Positions 61,201-64,000 of a DNA stretch of 64,000 nt are shown here, one piece after another (the stretch's first letter is position 1; the number at the start of each line of letters is the position of its first letter). A program made the position numbers and the translations under genes. Under the pieces are notes generated by a model. The model ran no database searches. It was not told the DNA's origin and saw only the letters and a list, made by a program, of their open reading frames with translations. Origin of the DNA: Dactylorhiza incarnata. Its lineage: Eukaryota > Streptophyta > Magnoliopsida > Asparagales > Orchidaceae. The stretch covers positions 1,240,001 to 1,304,000 of the forward strand of contig JAWHQI010000305.1 of assembly GCA_033032865.1 (NCBI GenBank), in the 5' to 3' direction.

Positions 61201-64000
61201 CTATAACCTGCAATATGGTATATATTTGGTAATACCTAAAACTCTGCTATTTTACCTTTTTAAGAAGAAAGTGAAGGGGAAGCACAAACACAGCAAGAAG
61301 CTATGAGATCATGTAAGTTATCTATTTCTTGCATTGATTAATTATAGATATGTTGTTGTGTTGTGGCGGACAATGGTCGTATATGTTTTCAGTACATATA
61401 TTACCTGATGTATGGCTTTATCATGAGTGGCTTTCTTAGGTTTCACTCTATTGAATGGGATTGAGGCTTTGGAATTAGAATCTCCAATTCTTCCAATTTC
61501 GTTGTGTGATTGTGCATCTGAAGGGCAGAACTGAAATTGAAAATGATCTATGAAATTTATTTTGAAGTAAACTCCACTTTTTCAATCTCAAAATTTGAGA
61601 TTTCATCCACATTCTGCATTGGTGAATATATGCAGGGCATTATTATTGTTAGCTTGAGTATTTGCAATGATTATTGCCTTACTGATCATCCTCATTGCAA
61701 TTCATTTTGTAGCACATGTATTATTGTTTTATCCAAACATCTTCTAATAGTATTAATGCCATTATCTATTTAATTTTTTTCCCTTTTTTTAGATGTATAA
61801 TGTTGTGTATATATATCATAGAAGAACTGTAGGCTTAATTGAGGTTTGAATTTCTTAAGAATATAAATCATTACTATGAATTGCAAGCCTACAACAATCT
61901 ATGGACTGCATGCGTGTATTTTTGCAATACAAAACATTACTTGAGGATTTTGAAATGAAAGGTGGCGAGAAGCTTGATGGAGTTCAAGTTCAAGTTGTTC
62001 TTCGGCAGATGCTTTAAGAACTATTGACAATGAAATGAAAATTCATCTATTTTTATTTTTGTGAACAAATGCAGTAATTCAGTCTTTTTTTAACTCTGAT
62101 GGGTCGGCTTTAAGCACCCTATATGGTGAGTAACAAATGCAGTAATTCTGTTTTTTCTGTGAACTCTGATGAATTAATAGAGGTTGTCTCATGCCAAAAC
62201 TATTCTTCGAATGTGCAAATTGTGACTGTTTTCATATTCTTAATTTTTGCAGAGCCTAATCAGTCATCTCTGGCACATCATGAGATTATAGTCACCCCTT
62301 CCTGTTTATTTCGATAGATGCTACCTGCTAATCGATGTTTGGATACTAATTAATAATTTGGATAGACGCTGCTAATTTGGACATATCCTACCTGCTAATA
62401 ATAATGTAATAATGTTATGCTAGGATCGTGAAGTTTCAAATTTTTTGTTTGTTTTGCACATCTCCCCTCTTCCACTCCGTGCCACGTGTGCTCTCTCGAT
62501 TGCCATGTATGAATTTCGGATTATTATTTAATCATTCCATGGATATTAGTTTTACTCCTATAGTTTGATGAATATATGAACATAGTTGGTAGAATGATTG
62601 CCCAATTTTATGTAGCCGTTCTCTTTACAAAAAATGAAATTTAGTTTACAGGAATTTCTTCTGTTAATTTTTTCTAAATAGGCTTTATGTAATTGATAAT
62701 TGGTTGAGTAGTTTTTCTCTTAATTGAACAAGTTTTCACAAATTCAAGTTATTGGATATAGTCTAAGGACCTCGATCATAATAATTTAATCTTAAGGGTT
62801 TTCTTTTTTCTTTGTATACATTAAAATTGTTAAAATATTAAATATATTTATTAGTAAAAAAATTTAAATTTTTAATATAAGGATACTTATTATCAATCAA
62901 TAATATTTAACTTTTAAATTTTCTTTACAAATTATTATTTCGCATTGCATCTATCTATTTTTTTCCTTTTAAATTAGAACTAAGATCCCCTTGAGATCAA
63001 TTTCGCGACATGGTTGTTGTGTGTGCGTGAGAGCATCGAGCACGGTTGAAGCCCATTAAGAGCATCTAGCAAGGGCGTACCATCGGGACAACGTCCATCG
63101 ACAGACTCGCCTGGCGACCGTTACCGGGCTGCAGCCCAAGCACCCCAACCCCTTTCCAGCCCATAGGCAGGTTGTTGGTGGCCACAACCTCCCTTTGGTG
63201 AGAGAAGTGAAAGAACTATATAGTTAAGCATGCTCGGGCTGGAGTAGTACTGGGATGGGTGACCTCCTGGGAAGGCCCCGTAGAGGCGCTTAACTGGATC
63301 ACTTCTCACCAAAGGGAGGTTGTGCCCACCAACAACCCGCCTGTGGGCTGGAAAGGGGTTGGGGTGTTTGGGCTGCAGCCCGGTAACGGTCGCCAGGCGA
63401 GGCTGTCGGTGGACGTTGCCCCGATGGTAAGTCCAGGGCCTTGGGACGTTACACGAAGTGTGCAGGTTGTGTGACAGGTTGTCATAATCAGAACCATTCA
63501 TTTACATTCAGGCAAGTGTTTGGCTTACAAAAAGGAAATTTTCCCATTGGTAGCCCCTAAATTCAATTGCAAGCCGACAATAATATTCCCAACTTACACA
63601 GACCTCCCAAAAGGACTCTTAGTTTCGCAAATGTACTCAAATACATAGAAGACTAGCAGAGCTATCAAACATGGTAAAATATAACAAATAGGCACAATCT
63701 TCTGCTTCAATTTATCACAGGAAGAAATAAATGGTGCATAAATGTTGACAAATATCAAGAAAACTATCATGTTCGGCATAAGATGAAAACTGACCTGCAA
63801 TATCCTTAATATTGGTTTCTGCCAACTTTCTCGCTGATGAGAATAATAAAGCATCAATAAGAATTTATCTAATAGAAGTGACGATCTTTAAAAAAATCTG
63901 GATAAAGGCCCTTAGACCAGATGCATCAGAGTAATATAATGATAGAAAACACTTTTTTTTTAATTGCAGAATGAGTTGTATGTATACCTTTGATTTCCAG
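24680..64000 (-). CDS. EPL1: Enhancer-of-polycomb-like protein gene, spliced, N-terminus outside the window
   Basis: Eight coding exons on the minus strand match plant Enhancer-of-polycomb-like proteins, the EPL1 scaffold subunit of the NuA4 histone H4/H2A acetyltransferase. In order they are >64000-63988, 63833-63795, 54026-53946, 53793-53746, 52884-52834, 52726-52658, 30919-30707 and 24925-24680. All have AG acceptors and GT donors, all internal exons are multiples of three, and every junction is phase 0. About 190 C-terminal-half codons are covered; the EPcA-type N-terminal domain should lie to the right. Intron sizes are 154, 9768, 152, 861, 107, 21738 and 5781 bp, and the two largest are filled with transposons. 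A short block that normally precedes D-P-H-E-P in this family was not found. The direct exon 7 to exon 8 join nevertheless stays in frame. Identification is firm. Expression through such introns is not proven. Confidence 0.92.
25161..25637 (-). mobile_element. Au-like SINE split by a solo LTR
   Basis: SINE blocks GCATCCCCGCGCAGCGAGG and GGATCCGGGGAAGGGTCCCA are separated by the insertion at 25200-25540. A perfect 19-bp target duplication, AGGTGTATACAGAGATTAA, flanks the whole at 25142-25160 and 25638-25656. Without the insertion the SINE is about 131 bp, lacking its promoter end compared with 7213-7388. It lies in the last EPL intron. Confidence 0.9.
25200..25540 (-). mobile_element. Solo LTR with 32-bp inverted ends
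   Basis: 341 bp with a 5-bp target duplication CGAGG (25195-25199 and 25541-25545). Its termini are perfect inverted repeats of 32 bp beginning TGTTATGGGCAATGTGCCCA, unusually long for an LTR. The minus strand has a TATTTAAGGG promoter-like box. No internal region or primer site remains, so recombination between two LTRs is the simplest history. A MITE is a less likely alternative. Confidence 0.8.
25657..26120. other. EPL intron sequence, nothing recognised
   Basis: AT-rich unique-looking sequence. I searched it on the minus strand for the missing short EPL exon and found no convincing candidate. Confidence 0.5.
26121..26339. mobile_element. MITE, GGCTTYGTTTGGC termini
   Basis: Left end GGCTTTGTTTGGCACGG, right end inverted CCACGCCAAACGAAGCC. 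About 219 bp, flanked by TTAT-like sequence on both sides. Termini resemble Tourist/Harbinger-type MITEs, but the class is not certain. Confidence 0.7.
26371..26480. mobile_element. Right-end fragment of foldback MITE family 1
   Basis: Carries the AGAGGGGTGCTGTAAATATG, GCAGGGGAGGTC and GGTAATTA blocks of family 1, without the left arm. Confidence 0.65.
27262..27440. repeat. Tandem repeat of 20-28 bp units
   Basis: About six units with the core GGGAGCGTTCTGAGCGCGCA, the spacing changing from about 20 bp to about 28 bp. Confidence 0.75.
27480..27760. repeat. Palindromic GGTGCGGCTTGGCCGCACC-type repeats
   Basis: About nine short inverted repeats of the type GTGCGG...CCGCAC in succession, every 20-35 bp. 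Each could form a stem of 6-10 bp. Confidence 0.75.
27938..28230. mobile_element. Foldback MITE family 1, second copy
   Basis: TTACCGGGACCTCCCCTCTA at the left and the inverted GGGGAGGTACGAGTAATTA at the right, with mirrored CACCCCTCTTATTTTCGAAA arms. About 290 bp. Confidence 0.78.
29451..30062 (+). CDS. Conserved unknown frame of element B
   Basis: An open frame of about 200 codons, the counterpart of 9482-10117. It shares L-D-F-P-S-G-F-L-P, L-L-L-I-D-L-M and L-R-P-R-P-W-P-N-W type segments. Base and codon use are unlike the EPL exons. It has no known domain and runs into the 3' LTR, so the true end of any product is unclear. Confidence 0.42.
   Translation: MLFLLPAVSWRPLPSCQLSYLPTHLFHHLSSPLLSYSYILVTLPLRLDFPSGFLPSHDYLLLIDLMPGPTTLVHGLDGFPPSFFIASGLRPRPWPNWRAPRSSLRMRYFAGMSLLYLSGSPMSGYTPASVTCTKALQKSARHDASKLLMFHLIRPPEEPPEYRRRTHGTPFGSTLGTKSLFRTGVLICMRLYVFCHVVWSPSI
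30002..30253 (+). repeat. 3' LTR of element B
   Basis: 252 bp, TGTGTTGATATGC to CCTGTATCA, with CTATATAAGG at about 30053. It is the plus-strand counterpart of 9195-9456. Confidence 0.8.
30254..30590 (+). mobile_element. LTR-derived fragment
   Basis: Ends in GATCGTAACA and contains blocks typical of a Copia LTR 3' half (CTTCTTCTCTTCCTCCCTCA). Its start and target duplication could not be fixed. Confidence 0.35.
30707..30919 (-). CDS. EPL1: EPL exon 7
   Basis: 71 codons, from the acceptor GTTTTCAG to the donor GTAGGC. It encodes N-E-A-Q-L-V-D-D-E..., the family acidic stretch S-S-E-D-D-F-I-D-A-D-D, and a basic end R-I-K-R-R-W-S-Y-R-R. It is followed downstream by a 5.8-kb intron and preceded by the 21.7-kb intron. 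Confidence 0.9.
31132..31167. repeat. (TG)n-(AC)n palindromic microsatellite
   Basis: TGTGTGTGTG followed by a short spacer and (AC)11-12, able to fold on itself. Confidence 0.9.
31769..33725. repeat. Tandem segmental duplication in the giant EPL intron
   Basis: Copy 1 starts near 31769 and copy 2 near 32923, both at CTCACACTTGAGGTTTAATG. They share long blocks through GGAATTGGGATTTTAGTCTC to the block ending GGAGTCTCTACA. Copy 1 carries about 380 extra bases (about 32225-32600), themselves built from a diverged 150-bp duplication around AAGCTTCTTCTCATC. No coding similarity. A diverged relative lies at about 61450-61640. Confidence 0.82.
34043..34471. repeat. About 280-bp tandem repeat interrupted by the Copia array
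   Basis: Unit 1 starts near 34043 and unit 2 near 34323. Unit 2 continues after the array at 52091, and a third unit starts near 52390. All share a TATAATATAAGG block near their start. Units 1 and 2 also share CAAACTTCAGGTCAG and a TCATTTTGAAT block. The Copia array at 34472-52090 inserted into unit 2. Confidence 0.7.
34501..34522. repeat. 22-nt poly-G run
   Basis: Occupies the place of a short G-rich sequence in the sister LTR at about 51978. May be an assembly or sequencing artefact. Confidence 0.95.
34613..35038 (+). repeat. 5' LTR of element C
   Basis: 426 bp with a CTATATAAGGG promoter-like box at about 34865. Confidence 0.9.
35039..36829 (+). CDS. Proline/serine-rich frame of element C
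   Basis: About 596 codons. The ATG lies at the very first base after the 5' LTR, within the primer-site-like sequence. Residues of about 25-120 look helical and gag-like (L-E-A-I-L-A-N-Q-V-L-I-L-E-R-V, then L-R-E-Q-L-T-R-Q-D). They are followed by about 250 residues of Pro/Ser/Gln repeats and a Pro/Thr/His-rich tail. Near 36650 the D-L-G-D-K-V-D-F-Q-G signature marks the 3' end of a gypsy-like coding region; the frame then runs on into the 3' LTR. Overlapping open frames on the other strand are compositional. Function unknown. Confidence 0.5.
   Translation: MVRPAGPPAFVPPDLAPVTRTYITEAHGGPVNHLAMLDRTTASRVALQSSLEAILANQVLILERVDALTTPPAPASSTGAPSSNRSELLVMRDLLLQKLADSKRLREQLTRQDNRMARARKPQEDESSPASAEQPPPPHRPLPASSSHPHNPLPAWSSSHRRHPHPASSSHSPAASSPHQRSLPTSSRRPPASSSRPRSSLPASSRPPHPSLPASSNQPHSPHPSPSSPPPSSPPCVEQPTPSVQQPALFFPPTVEQRTPQSRCSVEQLPPPPPHPLRPAAPAAAPPSTTTSAPPPTALAPASPISGPDPGPASPLSFLQQCIATSRNTADGLFSPTIPPTEALSVSAVALTIAYPIPRSNPCSGTFSPAIEPRALETNFRHPSCKNPRTIINATGPHTPQPPYYPCVPHYTPNPSLSLYLFSILSTCPTQSHACTFSSCPIPHPFFIATGPTTNQPPSCHQISLIHPQFLYLSSLILSHQFHCPFLLHPLPTTSPPTFFYLAPTFTPTGSPTLVVLLSSNRTPITHKYSTAIFKSGNLDLGDKVDFQGRYIVRNARARHATTLVSIYGACIWKPPWSPERLIFVRTSGDRIWKPP
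36694..37133 (+). repeat. 3' LTR of element C
   Basis: 440 bp. It contains 24 G at 36954-36977, where the 5' LTR has AAGGGGGAGGGG. Confidence 0.9.
36954..36977. repeat. 24-nt poly-G run
   Basis: Accounts for the length difference between the element C LTRs. Confidence 0.95.
37584..40905 (+). pseudogene. Degenerate Copia gag-pol, first unit, 5' part
   Basis: In order: Gag with L-N-G-R-N-Y-L-L-W and W-L-V-N-S-M-E-P; a CCHC knuckle C-P-H-C-G-K-K-G-H-G-K-D-K-C (about 38377); an aspartic protease site changed to D-S-R-A where the family has D-S-G-A (about 38680); integrase pieces up to about 39900; and reverse transcriptase to Y-V-D-D-I-I-I-T-G (about 40870). Several frameshifts and stops break it, for example near 37985, 38870-39590 and 40480. 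It is interrupted at 40905 by Copia D and resumes at 46261. Confidence 0.85.
37589..37609. repeat. 21-nt poly-G run
   Basis: Just after the gag ATG at 37584. The sister unit has ATGGAAGACAAACTAAAG here, so the run replaces real coding bases and adds Gly codons. Confidence 0.95.
40911..41083 (+). repeat. 5' LTR of Copia D
   Basis: 173 bp, TGTTGAAATAG to TTCTACA, with CTATAAATATG near 41020. Confidence 0.93.
41084..41952 (+). other. Primer site and GC-rich leader of Copia D
   Basis: After the primer site comes about 860 bp of untranslated, C-rich sequence dominated by repeats of GATCTCCAGCG. It includes a run of 19 C at 41660-41678. Confidence 0.8.
41660..41678. repeat. 19-nt poly-C run
   Basis: One of five long G/C homopolymers in the window. 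Confidence 0.95.
41953..43512 (+). CDS. gag: Copia D Gag-protease and start of integrase, frame interrupted
   Basis: About 519 residues from the ATG at 41953. Gag core: L-S-G-K-K-N-F-I-P-W, then W-I-L-N-S-L and M-W-D-E-L. An Arg/Gly-rich patch precedes a CCHC knuckle C-S-F-C-G-C-D-G-H-Y-E-S-T-C at about 42754. The protease site W-I-V-D-S-G-A-T-H-H is at about 42988, and the H-x-R-L-G-H start of the integrase HHCC region at about 43360. Between the two Cys of that finger, one extra base near 43444 shifts the frame, giving a false tail that stops at 43512. The remaining domains continue in the +1 frame. Confidence 0.9.
   Translation: MGSSANSSSLPTETTQQHTPTETTQHHTPTELRDELRITTISLSGKKNFIPWGHSIRRVLQAKGLLAHLTDDPPATTPPEWLKTDGRVQTWILNSLEGEPYEMVMYLPTAKGMWDELHSLYSGKDSLQSLFDIISDLQALDTSGPNITTVVARVKSLSEAWLQHQPPISDLATQHAQREAVCIALLMARVPPHLLSIRAQVLASTPTPSLSVVCSMLLKVSQPPEALAPPSPALLQNIPAPSFPPPSSRGGRSAYRGRGRGGRGRPKCSFCGCDGHYESTCFRKTGNPPPPRPTAAVVEDSSSVSRADLEALRLQFQQLQGMMSPPASVASVSSPGIVCLSTSPRWIVDSGATHHITSLPPPTYSGAPHPKYITVANGATVSVSGSADLSLSPSISLRSALHVPGSPFNLLSVSRLTTDLDCSVIFSRSSFLIQDRRTGTTIGKGQLRNGLYLLDHSPTILASVTSADWHQRLGHAPLPILKKTLPDVSFPAFQCESMYFRQTAAFIFSCKLYSELRSF
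43445..46093 (+). CDS. pol: Copia D integrase, reverse transcriptase and RNase H
   Basis: About 880 residues stay open from the frameshift to a stop 11 bp inside the 3' LTR. The integrase core shows I-D-D-Y-S-R-T-T-W, T-D-N-A-R-E-Y and N-G-V-A-E-R-K-N-R. The reverse transcriptase has K-A-R-L-V-A-R-G, L-D-I-K-N-A-F-L and Y-V-D-D-I-I-I-T-G (about 45106). RNase H has Y-S-D-A-D-Y-A-G, S-T-S-G and S-S-A-E-A-E-Y. No other stop or shift is seen. It could still be supplied in trans by a relative, but this copy cannot make a fused polyprotein without a recoding event. Confidence 0.9.
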   Translation, partial: CIFGKQPRSSFPANCTRSSAPFDLIHSDIWGPYKICSNSGFRYFITFIDDYSRTTWLYLLRERSELPRVFKAFILETRTHFTTVKTLRTDNAREYTGNEFSSLCSEFGIIHQTSCAYTPQQNGVAERKNRHLLNMARSIMIHMNVPKIYWNFAISTACFIINRLPSSVLNNASPFSLLFPSTPAFPLTPRIFGCTCYVHSLGPSTDKLDPRATKQMFVGYSHTQKGYVCYSPLTRKISVSADVTFREDLPFFPAPATHSPAPTLPQPVMRPILPVNTPPTPLPQPLPTPPPCRPPLVQVYSRHNSRPVAPAQSSSSSGDPSPADPVTESTAHPMASYVSLHRLSPPLHTLATSLSSVAVPNSVQEALQHPGWRAAMEEEMAALWANQTWQLVDLPPGQKTVGCKWVFVIKHAADETIDRLKARLVARGYTQQQGLDYDETFSPVAKLNTVRVLLSVAVHRQWTLHQLDIKNAFLNGDLTETVYMQQPPGFETTGESRTTKVCHLLRSLYGLKQSPRAWFDKLSKVLREAGFTRSSADFSLFTRHQATGTVLLLVYVDDIIITGSDSKGIQAIKQQLSSVFQTKDLGNLHYFLGLEVAKRPDGLVLSQRKYCLDLRHDAGYSGCKPINTPMDANHKICAQSSDSDLLLQNPEYYRRLVGKLIYLTVTRPDISFAVGIVSRYMHAPRSSHLQAVERILRYLKAAPGQGLVYKTSSSTPTLVAYSDADYAGSLDDRRSTSGFCTYFGGHLITWRSKKQAVVARSSAEAEYRAMASVVSELTWLESLLTDLGVKLLDPALLFCDSQAAIHIAKNPVFHERTKHIEVDCHFIREKVQMKKIELKHVPGTEQVVDVLTKALSSTLFHQCLSKLGTYDLYAPACGGVLK
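46083..46255 (+). repeat. 3' LTR of Copia D
   Basis: 173 bp, three differences from 40911-41083. Confidence 0.93.
46261..47080 (+). pseudogene. Degenerate Copia pol, first unit, 3' part
   Basis: Continuation of the unit broken by Copia D: F-E-I-K-D-L-G-F-L of late reverse transcriptase, L-I-Y-L-T-I-T-K-P-D-I-S-F, then RNase H G-Y-C-D-A-D followed by an in-frame stop near 46672. It then has S-S-V-E-A-E-Y-R and N-P-V-F-H-E. It ends at the purine tract before the second LTR. Confidence 0.85.
47081..47179 (+). repeat. Second, partial LTR of the Copia array
   Basis: Starts TGTTAAAAGACAAGC after a GCTTGAGGTGG tract and runs only about 99 bp. GGTATCAGAG, a primer site, then follows directly. The 3' half of the LTR is missing, so this LTR is shared between the two units and internally deleted. 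Confidence 0.75.
47180..51832 (+). pseudogene. Degenerate Copia gag-pol, second unit
   Basis: Same family as the first unit and easily aligned with it. It has Gag (47620-48340), a CCHC knuckle C-H-H-C-R-K-K-G-H-G-K-E-K-C (about 48401), and an intact-looking protease site D-S-G-A-S-D-H-M (about 48703). Integrase is at 49254-49793 and reverse transcriptase at 50390-51000 with Y-V-D-D-I-I-I-T-G at about 50870. RNase H (51066-51730) has H-G-Y-C-D-A-D-W and S-S-T-E-A-E-Y. At least six stops or frameshifts are visible, for example near 47983, 48341, 49261, 50580, 50847 and 51730. It cannot produce a polyprotein. Confidence 0.85.
51833..52090 (+). repeat. Third LTR of the Copia array
   Basis: 258 bp, TGTTAAAAGGCAAAC to CTCTCAACA, following the purine tract GCTTGAGGGG. 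It is the most complete of the three. CCTAAAGGTGC occurs twice in it, which may explain the deletion in the first LTR. Confidence 0.82.
52091..52657. other. EPL1: EPL giant intron, right end
   Basis: Contains the rest of tandem unit 2 and the start of unit 3 (about 52390). No gene on either strand. Confidence 0.6.
52658..52726 (-). CDS. EPL1: EPL exon 6
   Basis: 23 codons, R-E-E-T-K-R-E-L-L-E-N-E-A-S-L-Q-R-I..., from the acceptor TTTCGCAG to the donor GTATTTG. The heptad-like charge pattern fits the coiled-coil region of EPL proteins. Confidence 0.92.
52834..52884 (-). CDS. EPL1: EPL exon 5
   Basis: 17 codons, V-R-R-N-L-G-Q-A-K-T-V-L-E-A-L-I-K, from an acceptor CAG to the donor GTCTGT. An alternative donor 14 bases downstream would break the frame into exon 6, so this one is preferred. 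Confidence 0.9.
52963..53245 (-). mobile_element. SINE in an EPL intron
   Basis: A (CAA)n tract at the left (poly-TTG tail on the minus strand) is followed by CCCATATAGTCCCCAATCAT and a body of about 280 bp. A perfect 18-bp target duplication, AAATAAAATGTAACTACA, flanks it at 52945-52962 and 53246-53263. The minus strand carries a B-box-like GGTTCGGTC. The family differs from the Au-like SINEs. Confidence 0.82.
53746..53793 (-). CDS. EPL1: EPL exon 4
   Basis: 16 codons, M-Q-R-R-E-N-N-V-H-S-F-E-K-L-R-Q, from the acceptor ATATTCAG to the donor GTAAAT. This block is nearly invariant in plant EPL proteins. Confidence 0.95.
53946..54026 (-). CDS. EPL1: EPL exon 3
   Basis: 27 codons, P-P-P-P-A-N-D-T-N-P-Y-N-V-F-R-P..., ending H-R-L-H-T-R-R at the donor GTTGGT. 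The acceptor is CTTTTCCAG. It contains the family Y-N-V-F-R-P-R-E-K motif. Confidence 0.95.
54625..55196. mobile_element. Long AT-rich MITE, family 2, copy 2
   Basis: Left end GGCTAAATATGGATTTTGGT, right end GTTAGGGACCGAAAT. The outermost right bases are replaced by a microsatellite. The interior is the reverse complement of 23513-24132, including the CTAAGCAAACAAATATG block. Confidence 0.78.
55194..55262. repeat. (CT)n(CTAT)n(TA)n compound microsatellite
   Basis: About nine CT, then about seven CTAT, then TA-rich sequence, at the broken right end of the MITE. Confidence 0.93.
55263..63079. other. EPL1: 9.8-kb EPL intron, no gene recognised
   Basis: AT-rich. Several isolated stretches look exon-like, with AG/GT boundaries (about 55800-55980, 56562-56807, 59391-59460 and 61265-61310), but none has recognisable protein similarity and no joined frame emerges. 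A diverged relative of the 31769-33725 duplication lies at about 61450-61640. A 21-nt poly-C run is at 55512-55532. Confidence 0.5.
55512..55532. repeat. 21-nt poly-C run
   Basis: Uninterrupted C in a pyrimidine-rich context. Confidence 0.95.
63080..63427. repeat. Long inverted repeat around a 5S rRNA promoter
   Basis: The left arm 63080-63209 and right arm 63300-63427 are reverse complements over about 128-130 bp, with roughly seven mismatches and a 2-base indel. Shared blocks include CCTGGCGACCGTTACCGGGC and ACAACCTCCCTTTGGTGAGA. The 90-bp loop carries 5S-derived sequence. To the right the sequence ends GGGACGTTACA, LTR-like, but no matching TGTAAC start is seen on the left. It lies in the 9.8-kb EPL intron, about 370 bp from exon 2. 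Confidence 0.92.
63212..63274 (+). pseudogene. 5S rRNA fragment with internal control region
   Basis: Matches the 3' half of plant 5S rRNA. It has the A box (GTTAAGCATGCTCGGGC), the intermediate element (GAGTAGTAC) and the C box (GGATGGGTGACCTCCTGGGA), in correct order and spacing. The 5' half of 5S is absent, so no 5S rRNA is made. The promoter elements could still attract TFIIIA and Pol III. A 5S domain of this kind is known from Cassandra TRIM elements. Confidence 0.88.
63795..63833 (-). CDS. EPL1: EPL exon 2 (as counted in this window)
   Basis: 13 codons, R-E-S-W-Q-K-P-I-L-R-I-L-Q, from the acceptor CTCATCAG to the donor GTCAGT. The 39-bp exon matches the W-Q-K-P-I-L-R motif of EPL proteins. 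Confidence 0.93.
63988..64000 (-). CDS. EPL1: EPL exon 1 (as counted in this window), partial
   Basis: The last 13 bases of an exon, encoding W-K-S-K before the donor GTATAC. They join exon 2 in frame as W-K-S-K-R-E-S-W-Q-K-P, as expected for the family. The rest lies beyond the window. Confidence 0.85.

Noticed and set aside
63212..63274. Functional 5S rRNA gene
   Set aside because: The 5' half of 5S is missing and the fragment is the loop of an inverted repeat.
63121..63501. Open frames over the 5S inverted repeat
   Set aside because: They exist on both strands because of the palindrome and have no domain.

Overview
This is plant nuclear DNA, most likely from a eudicot. Genes are interrupted by GT-AG introns. 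LTR retrotransposons are primed by initiator-tRNA-Met-type binding sites (TGGTATCAGAGC). There are tRNA-derived SINEs, RTE-type LINE 3' ends with GTTGTT tails, many MITEs, and a nuclear copy of plastid 16S rRNA. Only two host genes are recognisable and both encode chromatin factors. The species cannot be named from the sequence.

Host genes. A DEUBAD-domain protein of the plant NFRKB-like (INO80-associated) family lies on the + strand at 19734-21371 as one long coding exon. Facing it on the - strand is an Enhancer-of-polycomb-like gene (EPL1 type, NuA4 histone acetyltransferase subunit). Its stop codon is at 24680 and its coding exons run to the right edge of the window. Eight exons are seen, most of them 39-81 bp. 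They spread over more than 39 kb because two introns are swollen to 9.8 kb and 21.7 kb by nested transposons. The N-terminal half lies beyond position 64000.

Layout. 1-6.7 kb: LTR of an old minus-strand element, split by a young gag-only Ty3/gypsy derivative (1049-6601, 5-bp target duplication ATTAC). 6.7-13.6 kb: a SINE, a non-autonomous LTR element joined to a foreign gag fragment, and a 34-bp tandem repeat. 13.8-19 kb: a foldback MITE, the plastid 16S fragment, two truncated LINEs, and a Copia-type non-autonomous element that captured part of an F-box gene. 19-21.6 kb: the NFRKB-like gene. 21.6-24.2 kb: a cluster of MITEs and a four-armed foldback. 24.7-64 kb: the EPL gene. Its last intron holds a SINE split by a solo LTR, GC-rich hairpin repeats, MITEs and a second non-autonomous LTR element. 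Its giant intron holds a 1.1-kb tandem duplication, a 280-bp tandem repeat, and a composite Copia array (34472-52090) containing two younger nested elements. Its 9.8-kb intron holds a long MITE, microsatellites, and a long inverted repeat around a 5S rRNA internal promoter (63080-63427).

The most unusual observations are the 5S-centred inverted repeat, the transposon-inflated EPL gene, the captured F-box fragment, a set of non-autonomous LTR elements sharing a non-Met primer-site-like sequence, and the gypsy derivative whose pol is largely replaced by an open frame with D-E-F...P-P..E-P-P-D repeats. No complete autonomous element is present. The closest is the Copia element at 40911-46255, which has one visible frameshift.
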